This document shows, piece after piece, positions 11,862 through 20,580 of a stretch of 64,000 nucleotides of DNA. The translations under genes were made by a program, and so were the position numbers. The stretch covers positions 6,296,800 through 6,360,799 of the forward strand of contig JAJEKV010000066.1 of NCBI GenBank assembly GCA_021234155.1, read 5' to 3'. Position 1 is the first letter of the stretch, and the number at the start of each line of letters is the position of its first letter. Below the pieces are notes generated by a model that was given only the letters and a program-made list of their open reading frames with translations, was not told the origin of the DNA and made no database searches. Origin of the DNA: Isoetes taiwanensis. Taxonomy: Eukaryota > Streptophyta > Lycopodiopsida > Isoetales > Isoetaceae.

Positions 11862-11990
11862 CAGCATCTTCAGAAAAAGAAGTGTTTGGAAGATGGATTA
11901 TTAGAAGCACACCGACTGTTAGAATCTACTAGGAAGCAGCTTGAACAGATAATTGTTCTACGCCATGTTCAACAAATCTTGCTCATAATT
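11862..11990 (+). pseudogene. Unidentified charged helical exon fragment
   Basis: After a CAG acceptor the frame reads HLQKKKCLEDGLLEAHRLL then ESTRKQLEQI and stops near 11,990. It looks like a coiled-coil exon of an unidentified gene and may belong with the RRM-like fragment upstream. I do not recognise the family. Confidence 0.35.
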
Positions 11991-11994
11991 TAGT

Positions 11995-13170
11995 TATGTG
12001 GGTTGTTACAAGTGTAGGCTGAGCAAGAAAAGACAAGATTTAATGCAGATTTGAAGGTACTGGGGATTGAAACTGCATTCATGGACTGGATCCGACAACA
12101 ATTTTCTGCATCACTTGATAAAGTTTGACTGACTATTGATTGTCATGTGGAAAAGATGCACCATGTACCATGACTGCACCTATCAAACATGGTGATTGCA
12201 CCTATCAAACATGGTGATTGGGCCATATATCTGTATATTTATAAGTCCCTTGATATTTAGGGCTCTATGATGTAAGGAGTGTAGAAACGCATTGTAGTCA
12301 GTAAAGCATTACTCCTTCATATCAAGTGCCAATAAGGTTGTTTTGCTTATGGATATATTAGACTTGTTTCTTCTTCATTCTTCAAGGCTGTTGAGCAATG
12401 CACTTAACTGGGACAAGCAGAAGTCATGTAAATGAGTAATACTTCTGAATGGCTAGGAATAGTATAGAAAGAATAAATTACTGCCCCTAGGCTATTGCTT
12501 CAGTGTTGTAAATATTAGCTTGATACGAATCTATCAAATGTAAAGCCTTTTTGAATCGAGGGCTTTATAAATTTTGTTTTACAATAGCCTCCACAGCTCT
12601 TATTACATTTTAATTTTATTGTAATTTTATTGCACACTTTTGAAGATTGCAAAAATGGTTAGAAGTGGTTGGGTAGGCAGAAAAACTTTGATGATAGAGA
12701 TGGCAAGCATGCCATCGCTTCTGAAATTTCTGCTTTGAATTTAATAAAACCAACATCTCTTAGTTGCAGCATGGGCACACTTGGAGGTGTCTGACAAACA
12801 GGTAGCAAACGGTTAGCCATGGGAGCTTTTGTTTAAAGGAACTTGTAGAAGAGATTCTTTGAATTCACTTGGGATGTATGTCAGAATGGGAAGTGTTGAT
12901 GTGTTTTAGAGTAAATGGGGAGTGTGAATTCCATAAAATAGCTTACCATGTTTACAGAAATGTCCTTGCTTGTGTCTTCAACATGCAACAGTAGGAATTG
13001 TACCACACATAGCAAGTCAGCAGTTGTGCCATATGGTATTTGCAAATGTTATATTGGGTTCTTGCAAGGATTTATTGGCACGACGATATCTATTGGTGAG
13101 AATCCATCAAGTTTATAGTTAGCTCTATCGGGTTCTTGCAAGGGTTTATGGCTAAATCCCTCTTTATGTA
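11995..13170. other. No recognisable gene
   Basis: AT-rich intergenic sequence. I see no supported feature. Confidence 0.5.
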
Positions 13171-13173
13171 TAT

Positions 13174-13862
13174 TTAGGCCATGGCACACATGTTTGTCAA
13201 GCTCAAATGCTTGTTTCCTTTAGAGCATAAATCCATTGTCTTATTCAAGACCCTGAAGACCAGTACGTTCCGTGGCCAGACTAGTTTAACATCTGCAGAG
13301 GCTACAATGGCATTCAAGATTGTAGAGGATGCAGTGTCAAGCTTGTTTCTGATTTCCAGATGATGGCATAGTGGAAACATTCACGAACGACGTCTTCGCA
13401 GCACATGTTCTAGACAATACCAAGGCATATCTTCTGCTCCTAAAACTAAGTCAAAATTGTCCTCGCTTGTCACCTTCTTTGATATAGATTTCCACTAATC
13501 AAACATTTTTGGATATGCAGGTCTCAGGAACATCGAGATTGAATATAACTGGGACAACAAGGTCGTGAAGACGTGCAATGCTTGCAACAAGATAGTGTCG
13601 GACAGTCTCTACGACACGTGCGGGAACGACGACATGAAGGAAGAGTTAACAATGTTCGGCGACATCGACACTGCATCCAAGACGCTACATGTCACAATGG
13701 TAGGAGCATTGCTTGACAAATTTCTCGGTTACCCATTAGGAGGCGCATTGGCTACAATGAAGATAGATCCTCGATCATTGCGCCAAAGCGTACTGAAGAG
13801 CCGGGGTAAATGCATGTTTGAGCTCAACCACGGACTTCAAATCATTGTCTTCGACCGGGCCT
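13174..13862 (+). pseudogene. Unidentified gene with zinc-ribbon-like segment
   Basis: Three open pieces in two frames. 13,181-13,363 reads FKTLKTSTFRGQTSLTSAEA and TMAFKIVEDAV. 13,360-13,450 in another frame reads DDGIVETFTNDVFAAHVLD. After an acceptor near 13,520 the frame to 13,862 reads NIEIEYNWDNKVVKTCNACN, DTCGNDDMKEELTMFG and VLKSRGKCMFELNHGL. The CNACN...DTCGND spacing resembles the zinc ribbon in C-terminal OB folds of RPA70/MEIOB-like ssDNA-binding proteins, but one of the four cysteines is missing. The RPA-like reading is a weak suggestion only. Confidence 0.35.
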
Positions 13863-14061
13863 AGGCTCAAAACACGACCCATAACTATTGAGCAACAAAG
13901 GACATGCCTTCGCATTTCTAAGCGACTTTGCTCCCCTTCTTCTTATTTCTCTATTTGGATTCTTCATACATTGTTTCGTATGTATCAAGTATCAAGTAAT
14001 TGCCTTGAAGTAGCAATTTGAAGGTGTTACAATTACATAGGTTCATGGAGCTGCATGTGAC

Positions 14062-15171
14062 ATGGGCCCAGATTGTTGCCCACAAGGGGCAGATTACGAG
14101 GATGTGGAGGCTAATTTAGACGTCAAACAGTTTGACGCTGACTGGCCAAGCAGGAGAGCAGGGAAGTATAAAGCATACGACTGCAAGATCCCTGAAGTCC
14201 GAGCTAAAGCTTTGGAGAGATGGGTCCAAGTGAAAGGAACTATGTTAAAAAATCATGAATTCAGCAAGACGTTTGCCAAGCAAGTGTATTATGAGATTGT
14301 AAAGGGGGAGCCTGTAAATTATACTAGCAGAAAATGGAAGCAAGGAAGCGGTCGTAGCAGCAGCAAGAGAGTTACATGAATGAACGATTCTGAAAGCGCC
14401 TTGGGTGATGAACCCATAAATATAACTTACTTGCTTGCAGATGCTATAAAACTTTTAGAAGTTGGGGGGGGGGGGTGTGGCAGGTGCGGTGACCGAAGAG
14501 GCAGATCTCAAGGCTCAGTTAGAAAATGAAAGAAGTCGAAATCTTACTCTGTCAGAGGAGAACTTGCGCTTAAAAGACCGTGCGAATGTTCATGACAAGA
14601 TGGCTGCAGAATTAGCAGACACAAAGAATCAGCTTGCAGCTTTGAATAGGGAAAACACGGTATTGAGGGTAGATAATGAGCATATGCGCGATTTGACCAG
14701 AGCCTTAGATTTCGATCCCCTTAGAATCTCGAAGGAGCAGGGTATTGCATACCTCCCTTTCGAATACCTATATGAGAGCCAGTGGAAAAATGTATATTGT
14801 GCAAGTTGTGGGGACAATTTGCCTCAAGTTGGTTGGTATGCCTTGGGATGTGGACATCATCTACATTTGAGGTGTTTGTTGGGCTCTGTCCAGCGAAGGA
14901 TGGATACATTATACTGGGGCGGCAGTATGCCGTGCTTAATATACAATCACGCATGCCCTCCTTGCCACTTCTAGTTGCTCGCAGGAGGGACGAAATGGCG
15001 CATGCGTTTCAAAGCCAATGTGAGATGGACCTTTGGAGGGGGTGGAAAAACCGTGCAAAGGTGAGGATGTACCGGATATTAACCAGTACCTGCCTCCCAC
15101 TCCTCGGCCACAGAGTGATTGGGTGAACCCTGGTCCAGACGTGGTGGTGGAGGATGATTACCTTGTCTCGT
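14062..15171 (+). CDS. Coiled-coil/RING-type zinc-finger protein, frameshifted at a poly-G run
   Basis: First part 14,062-14,379 is a charged domain (DYEDVEANLDVKQFDADW, PEVRAKALERWVQVKG). A second part at about 14,381-14,974 has a heptad-rich coiled coil (ADLKAQLENERSRNLTLSEE, NQLAALNRENTVLRVDNEHM), then a C-x2-C...C-x-H-x-H-x2-C cluster (CASCGDN, LGCGHHLHLRC) and CPPCH, like a RING finger of a ubiquitin ligase. A 12-G homopolymer at about 14,464 sits between the coding frame before it (ITYLLADAIKLLEV) and the coiled-coil frame after it. A plausible C-terminus (INQYLPPTPRPQSDWVN, VVVEDDYLVS) ends at 15,171 in a third frame. It is probably a recent pseudogene or multi-copy gene; I do not know the family. 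Confidence 0.5.
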
Positions 15172-15742
15172 GAGCTTCCAATACAGTTCTATCTATATCA
15201 GATGCACATGAACCCATGTTTGTTGACGAGGATTTGTTTGACTTAATACAATTTTGGTCGTTGCATTGCCGCATTTAGTTGTGTAATAGTCAAGTATGCG
15301 AGTGAATCAAAACATCTGGACATGCAATGTCTTTGACATCTGGACCTCTAGTCAGGCCTTCTTTCCTTTGAACATCATAGTAGATAAACCATGGTGACCA
15401 CTGAAAAAAAGGGACCGATGTAGAGGGACAGATGCCAATTGGGATTAGTGGACTAACTGCCATCTCTTTTACCCCTGCTTAGTCTTTTTTTTGTTTGTCC
15501 TATTTGATGTATCTAAAGTACCCCCATGACGAGTTTGCTCACTCATTTTAGGTGGCACTTTAGATTATTCAAATAAGAAAATCGAAAAGGGAGTAAGTCT
15601 GAAGTGCAGCCCTCTCAAATGGTTGTCAATTCACTAGGCTTGTATTGTCCATGGCAAACAATATAGATTTCTCGGAATTCTTGTTACCTCCTTTAGAAAG
15701 AGCGAGCTTTGCTCTCGCTCTCTTTTAGCGACTCTCTGTCTC
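15172..15742. other. Insertion-site flank; part of a repeated segment
   Basis: There is no gene here. The part from about 15,410 to 15,747, continued at 29,618, resembles the segment at 30,036-30,200: both contain GGGACAGATGCCA, TTAGTGG and CAATGTAGCTTAGTT. The retrotransposon therefore inserted into one copy of an older duplication. Confidence 0.6.
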
Positions 15743-15747
15743 AATGT
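15743..15747. repeat. Target-site duplication (left), AATGT
   Basis: AATGT immediately precedes the 5' LTR and matches AATGT at 29,618-29,622 immediately after the 3' LTR. Confidence 0.95.
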
Positions 15748-15892
15748 TGTGACGTTCCAGGACAGTATACGGTCCCAGGACGTATACTGTACTGCCCTGT
15801 CACGCGTACATGACATCCCGACTGACGTGTACGCTAACGTGTAGTCAGGTGGGTAGCCCTAGGGGGGCAACTTGCAAGGAATATGTGCAACT

Positions 15893-16042
15893 ATTAATGT
15901 GCACATTTTCCAATGTACACATTAATGTGGGCACACACTTCCATATGGACACTTGATGCCAAGTGGGCCATACCCAAGTGTGCAATTAATGTGCACATTT
16001 TCCAATGTACACATTAATGTGGGCACACATTTCCATGTGGGC
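15893..16042. repeat. Duplicated palindromic motif in LTR U3
   Basis: ATTAATGTG...CACATTAAT, a 34-bp inverted-repeat block, occurs at 15,893 and 15,985 with nearly identical flanks. The 3' LTR has the same pair at about 28,099 and 28,191. The position upstream of the TATA box suggests an enhancer-like repeat (inference). Confidence 0.85.
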
Positions 16043-16138
16043 ACATTTTGCCACCTAGCCATTAAAGGCAAGTGGGCCCATTCCCAATTATCCCACATGC
16101 CTAAAGGGGATAATTGGAAACCCTAGCCAACCCCATGT

Positions 16139-16148
16139 CTATTTAAGG
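16139..16148 (+). promoter_or_regulatory. LTR TATA box (5' LTR)
   Basis: CTATTTAAGG is followed about 10 bp later by AAACCCTAA, a telo-box-like word common near plant transcription starts. The 3' LTR copy is at 28,345-28,354. It marks the likely U3/R boundary about 30 bp downstream. R/U5 then starts with a hairpin, GTTTTGGCT/AGCCAAAAC, at 16,198-16,223. Confidence 0.7.
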
Positions 16149-17411
16149 AGGGAAACCCTAACTTGCCCATTTTTCGTTTCTAGGGTTTTAGAGCTCTGTT
16201 TTGGCTGCCTCAAGAGCCAAAACCGCCTCTCAGACTCTGCCTGAGAGAATTGCACCATTAGTTTCCATTGATTCGAGTTCAGCAGGATGGTCGAACTCAG
16301 GTCAGGAGGAGCCACTCAAGGATCAGGTATTTGGCCAATTGAATAGTCTAAACCCTATTTCAGTCATAGAATCAGTAGGTTTAGCCTATTAAATTGCCCA
16401 TAGCAGCCTTCTAGATCTCTAGATATCAGACTCTAACTAAAGAACCTACCTCTATGATATAGATTAGATATAGTTCTTTAGTTCTTCTGTGATATATATG
16501 GATGATGTATCTCTATGAACTCCTTGTATTGGGAAGGGGGGTAGAGACCTCAAGCTTGGTAGTAGATGCTCCTAGATTAGCCTCTCTAGCACACTATAAA
16601 TTCGGCATGTGTACAAGAACCACACCTGGTTGTGGGTGAAGGGGCCAGACTGGCTAAGAAGGAGGTTCCTGTTTTGACTCTTGAACGACCCCTCTGGTGT
16701 GTAAGGCCTACCGGAGGTTATTGTGACTAGGCCTAATGGCTTATCACTGAGTGCGGGTAAGGCATGGACTCGACACCCGTGAAGTGGTGTTCACTTTCCA
16801 GTGGGTTCAGTCGAATATGGGCAGTGGCCCTCTAGTCACCTTGAGTCAGCAGGTAGATCTCTGGGGGGAGTGATCCCTACCTGCCCCATCAGAACTGGGG
16901 AGATGAAACCCAGGAATAGCCCCTTTGGCTATGCATCCGGCGGGCTACAGTCAGGTCCCAACACTTTTCAGCCTACTCTGCAAAGTGTGTACAGGAGGGG
17001 CGGATGGAGTGGACAACCCAGTGCCATGTTCTTATGCCAGCCAAATCCATTGTCATGATTCTGTCTGCAACGAACTCTGGAGACCCAAACCGGCAGTCGT
17101 CCCTTTGAGTCTGAGCCCTGGGTAGGATTCCCCTATGTATTGTGCTGATCATTGTCTATGCAGATGTGATGTACCACCCTCAGGGGTGGATATATGTGTT
17201 GCTCTTATATACTGACATGTATGTTTACGCTTCCGCAGCTAGGTAGGCCCTGAGGGAGACGGGGTAAAATGACCCCTTCACTCTTCCCACTGGAACCCGT
17301 CACGGTTGCAGTGTCATGTGGAGGGCCCTGTATCGGCATGGAGCTGGTATAGGGGGAGAACTCCTGTTTGTATACGGTGAGTGCACCGTATACGAGTAGG
17401 GGACGTCACAG

Positions 17412-17423
17412 TGGTATCAGAGC
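17412..17423 (+). other. Primer-binding site for initiator tRNA-Met
   Basis: TGGTATCAGAGC starts one base after the 5' LTR. It is the standard complement of the 3' end of plant initiator methionine tRNA used by many LTR retrotransposons. Confidence 0.95.
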
Positions 17424-17626
17424 AATGTTCTTGGTGACCAAGAGCAAAGCACTGACCATGTTCCCAATAGCACTAACTTGATAGGGCCCTTAAACCTCGA
17501 AAAGTGGGAAAAATTTTTCTCATTTTTGTAGTAGATGCTAAGCTAGTAACAGTTAGAAGTGACTGAAAACATAATGAAAACATAAAAAGACTGAAATTGG
17601 TGAGCCAACTCCCAAAAAGTAGGGTG

Positions 17627-17693
17627 GTCTCACACGTCGCGCCAGGACAGGAAATGAGATTCTCATTTTCGGGCTGGGCGCAACGTGTGAGAC
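17627..17693 (+). repeat. Leader hairpin 1
   Basis: A 67-nt inverted repeat with outer arms GTCTCACACGT and ACGTGTGAGAC, a GCGCC/GGCGC section and inner arms AAATGAGA/TCTCATTT. It is nearly fully paired, with a few mismatches. In retroelements such leader structures often act in packaging or dimerisation (inference). Confidence 0.85.
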
Positions 17694-17827
17694 ATTCAGC
17701 TTAAACACACCAAAAAGTCACAAATCACAGAAAATTAACTTGATAATTCTAATTTTGAGTTAAGAATTAGTAAAATGAGCATCTTATATGTGTAGAAAGC
17801 ATAAAATCTAGCAGTAGGCCCCACCAT

Positions 17828-17894
17828 GTCTCACACGTCGCGCCAGAGCAGGAAATGAGCTTTTCATTATCGGTCTGGGCGCAACGTGTGAGAC
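17828..17894 (+). repeat. Leader hairpin 2
   Basis: Second copy of the same 67-nt structure, 201 bp downstream, with identical outer arms and several base changes inside. The pairing pattern is largely kept. Confidence 0.85.
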
Positions 17895-17970
17895 CATGTT
17901 TAAATTTAGGTGTTTTAAATGTTTTAGGCAACCCAAAAAGGTAGTTTGAAGTTTGACCTAAAATTGACCC

Positions 17971-17980
17971 CTATAAATAG
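17971..17980 (+). promoter_or_regulatory. Internal TATA box upstream of the H3-mimic ORF
   Basis: CTATAAATAG is a consensus-quality plant TATA box about 100 bp before the ATG at 18,082. It would give a leader of about 75 nt. It lies downstream of the LTR promoter, so the extra ORF could have its own transcript (inference). Confidence 0.6.
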
Positions 17981-18081
17981 ACCTAGACCCCCCTCATTTT
18001 CGCGTACCCTGCTTAGAAAATCTGCTCTCCTTTGCCAAGGCGATCTTCTGGCGCATAGCTCGGATCGGCGAACCGTCAAAC

Positions 18082-18111
18082 ATGGCCCGCACAAAGCAGA
18101 CCGCCAGGAAG
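18082..18111 (+). other. Histone H3 tail mimic: Met plus H3 residues 1-9
   Basis: Codons ATG GCC CGC ACA AAG CAG then ACC GCC AGG AAG encode MARTKQTARK, identical to the start of histone H3 (R2, T3, K4, R8 and K9 all present). H3 Ser10 is replaced by Pro, and the following residues (RRRG) leave the H3 sequence. Ala after Met predicts Met removal, exposing the same free N-terminus that H3-tail readers need. A chance match of nine set residues at an ORF start is negligible. Confidence 0.93.
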
Positions 18112-18882
18112 CCCCGCCGACGCGGATCCTCCAGCGCCAGTGACCCCGGCCTGATTCAGAGGATACTGCAAGAACGCCTTTTCCGGCAAGGCGAATCTTC
18201 TTCCAGCGAGGAGGAGGGATCGGACCGGAGCGACCAAACGGAGGTCATAGAGGAGGAGCGGCCAGACATTATGGAGCAAATTCTCGAGGAGATCGCAGAG
18301 GAGGAGAGGAGAAGCAGGGAGCAACGGGAACAGATAGGGCAGCCGACAGCCGAGGAGCAACTCGAGGCTTGGGCCCATCTGCAGGAGGAGGAGGAGAGAG
18401 AGAGAGGCAGCGGCAACCGCGGCTTAGCCCTGCCGAAGAAGCAGACCTCGCGGCCTTCATCAGTAAGTATGAAGACAAGGAGCGCCGCCGGGAGCAGAGG
18501 ACGAAGAACCGGGAAGACGACCCAACCACAGCCGGCGGGCCGCAGAAGAGGAAGGTAAAGAGCATCAAGGCGGGCGGCAGAAGAGTCGTCAAGGTTGGTA
18601 AGCGGGCGCAGGGTCCCGTGATCAATGAACCATCAGGCGAGCAAACCCCACCTTCCACCGACGACTCGGACGAAGATTACGTCCCCAACACTGAGGGGGC
18701 AAGTTCCTCGAAATCCCCAGTCGCAGAGAAGGAGGTACCGGAGCCGGTGGTACCTAATGAGCAGCAGCCTGGACAGCCGCAGAAGCCCCCACCTTTCCCG
18801 ACGTGGGATAGGGTTAAAGCCCCGCGGCCACAACGGGAGGCATACGTGATAGACCCGGTCAAGGTCTATCAGAAGAAGATTA

Positions 18883-20580
18883 GGGTGTAAATATGGTAAT
18901 GCTACCCAAAAAGCACTATCCGGACAAGTGCTTTAAGTGCTTTAGGTGCTTTACCCTCGAGTGCTTTTTCATTCAACGACCTCGGGGGGTTGTTACTCCA
19001 GAAATAGGATGGATCATTCCGTGGAGGTAAGGATCGATGAGATGGATGATCCCGCGGTGGGAGATCTCCGAAATGGTAAGGATCGCTGACGAGGATCTTC
19101 AAGGGCGGGAACTCCATTGGCGGGACAAGATTGATGGAGTTTCTCTTTTTCAATGCAGTATAAGAACACAAATTAGAGTTCAAATCGGCATAGAAATCAT
19201 AGGTGAATTAACAATGTTTTATTGCAATTTGATTTAGATTGATAATTCAATCTCTGTTGCATTGGAGATTGAATTGTGGGCAGCTCTCTTGGAAAGCATC
19301 CATTTAACCGAAGAAGCTTTTTAGGATTCAAATCAAGTGAGAAGAGACAATCTGATTACTCTTTGTTTTTCTTAAGAGTATTTTTGTTCCATTCTTTCAA
19401 TGTATTATGCATCTCTAATGTTGTATCCTAGATCTACGTTATTTTTTTTTCCCCAAATGGGAAAATTGACGAGCACTCAGACATTGATATCTTGAGTTCT
19501 ACCAATCTATTTGGAGCGATTTCATTTTGATCTAGAAGTATACTTCGGTCTCTTTCTTTTGCAATCAAAATCACACAAATCCGATCTATGAGGAGTGAGA
19601 AATAGCCTCTCAAACTTGGCTGATTTTCTGTTACAGTGGGTGCAGAAATTGATGTCACAAGAATATACAAAATTCAGACTTTAATATCTTGAGTGGTGCT
19701 GATCGGTTTTGAGTGATCTCACATGCATTTAAAACTAGACACTTAGCACTTTCTCTTGCAATTTAAATCACTCAAATCTGAGCTATGAGGAGTGAGAAAC
19801 AGTCTCTCAAAGTTCTGATTTTTTGTTACAGGTTCTGATTTTTTGTCACAGAAATATACCAAAACTCAGAATTTGATATCTTGAGTTTTAATGAATAATT
19901 TTTGATGACTGCATCTAAAAGTAGACACTATGGCCTTTCTCTTGCAGTTTAAATCAATTAAATCTGAGCTTGGATGCGGGAGAAATGAACTCTCAAAGTT
20001 GGTCAATTTTCACTAATAGTGGGTTAACATTGTCTTTTATATGATCATTGTTGTTCTATATTGTTGTGAGTAGTCTTGCATGCATTCACATTTCGTCATT
20101 TACATTATTGATCAAGCTTTGTTAATCAGAGTTTTGAGATCCTTTTGTATCAAAGCAATCTTAATACATTCTTGCAATTCCGTCTCTGTATTAAAACAAT
20201 CTTAATACTATTCATGCAATTCCATTACTTCTTAGTTTTATCCTTGCAATTCCATTACTTCTTTTTGAACAGACAACCAGTCTTCTTTGTTTGTTATTTT
20301 CTCTCTAACTTTCTCCATACTCTATTGAAACCAATCCAATGTCGAAACTGCCATGTAATGTATCTCAGCAAAAAAAAATTTTTGACATTAACATGGCATC
20401 AAAATGCAAAGATTGGAGAGTATCAGAGGTGATAATTATTAATCTAACTTAGCCGAGAACAAAGTACAGGCAGGAAGCATTTACGGCATGACTTTTGGCC
20501 GTGCGCAGCCAAGTGCTTTAAGTGCTTTAAGTGCTAAGTGCTTTCGCGTTTTTTTGGGTAGCATTACCATATTTACACCC
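18883..20580. mobile_element. Nested non-autonomous TIR DNA transposon (1.7 kb)
   Basis: The ends are inverted repeats of about 30 bp: left starts GGGTGTAAATATGGTAATG, right ends CATTACCATATTTACACCC. The flanks are ATTA on both sides (18,879-18,882 and 20,581-20,584), a 4-bp duplication. Both subterminal regions carry tandem AAGTGCTTT words (18,928-18,952 and 20,511-20,543), like transposase-binding repeats. No transposase frame is inside. Removing it with one ATTA restores an open frame across the junction in the host ORF. The superfamily is unclear: ATTA contains the TTA favoured by PIF/Harbinger, but the match is not exact. Confidence 0.88.

Larger units (their letters stand above)
15748..17410 (+). 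repeat. 5' LTR
   Basis: 1,663 bp beginning TGTGACGT and ending ACGTCACA, an exact 8-bp terminal inverted repeat. Just inside the left end is CAGTATACG...CGTATACTG (15,763-15,789). Just inside the right end is a perfect 10-bp stem GTATACGGTG/CACCGTATAC with a 4-nt loop (17,370-17,393). A 92-bp-period duplication of an inverted-repeat motif lies at 15,893-16,042. The short open frames inside it show no sign of being genes. Confidence 0.96.
17424..18081 (+). other. Retrotransposon leader between PBS and first ORF
   Basis: Non-coding leader of about 660 nt. It carries two copies of a long hairpin (17,627-17,693 and 17,828-17,894) and an internal TATA box (17,971-17,980). The second half becomes GC-richer approaching the ORF start. 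Confidence 0.8.

Noticed and set aside
16201-16392. Small ORF in the LTR (and its twin at 28,407)
   Set aside because: It begins at a TTG inside the R/U5 hairpin, has no recognisable domain, and the 3' LTR copy differs by an indel, so there is no sign of coding constraint.
18082-18558. A genuine histone H3 gene
   Set aside because: Only the first ten codons (plus possibly PR) match. The histone fold is absent and the frame continues into acidic retrotransposon-specific sequence.
18269-18658. Minus-strand frames opposite the H3-mimic ORF
   Set aside because: The GC-rich, purine-biased plus-strand frame creates long antisense Ser/Leu-rich shadows; they have no conserved features.
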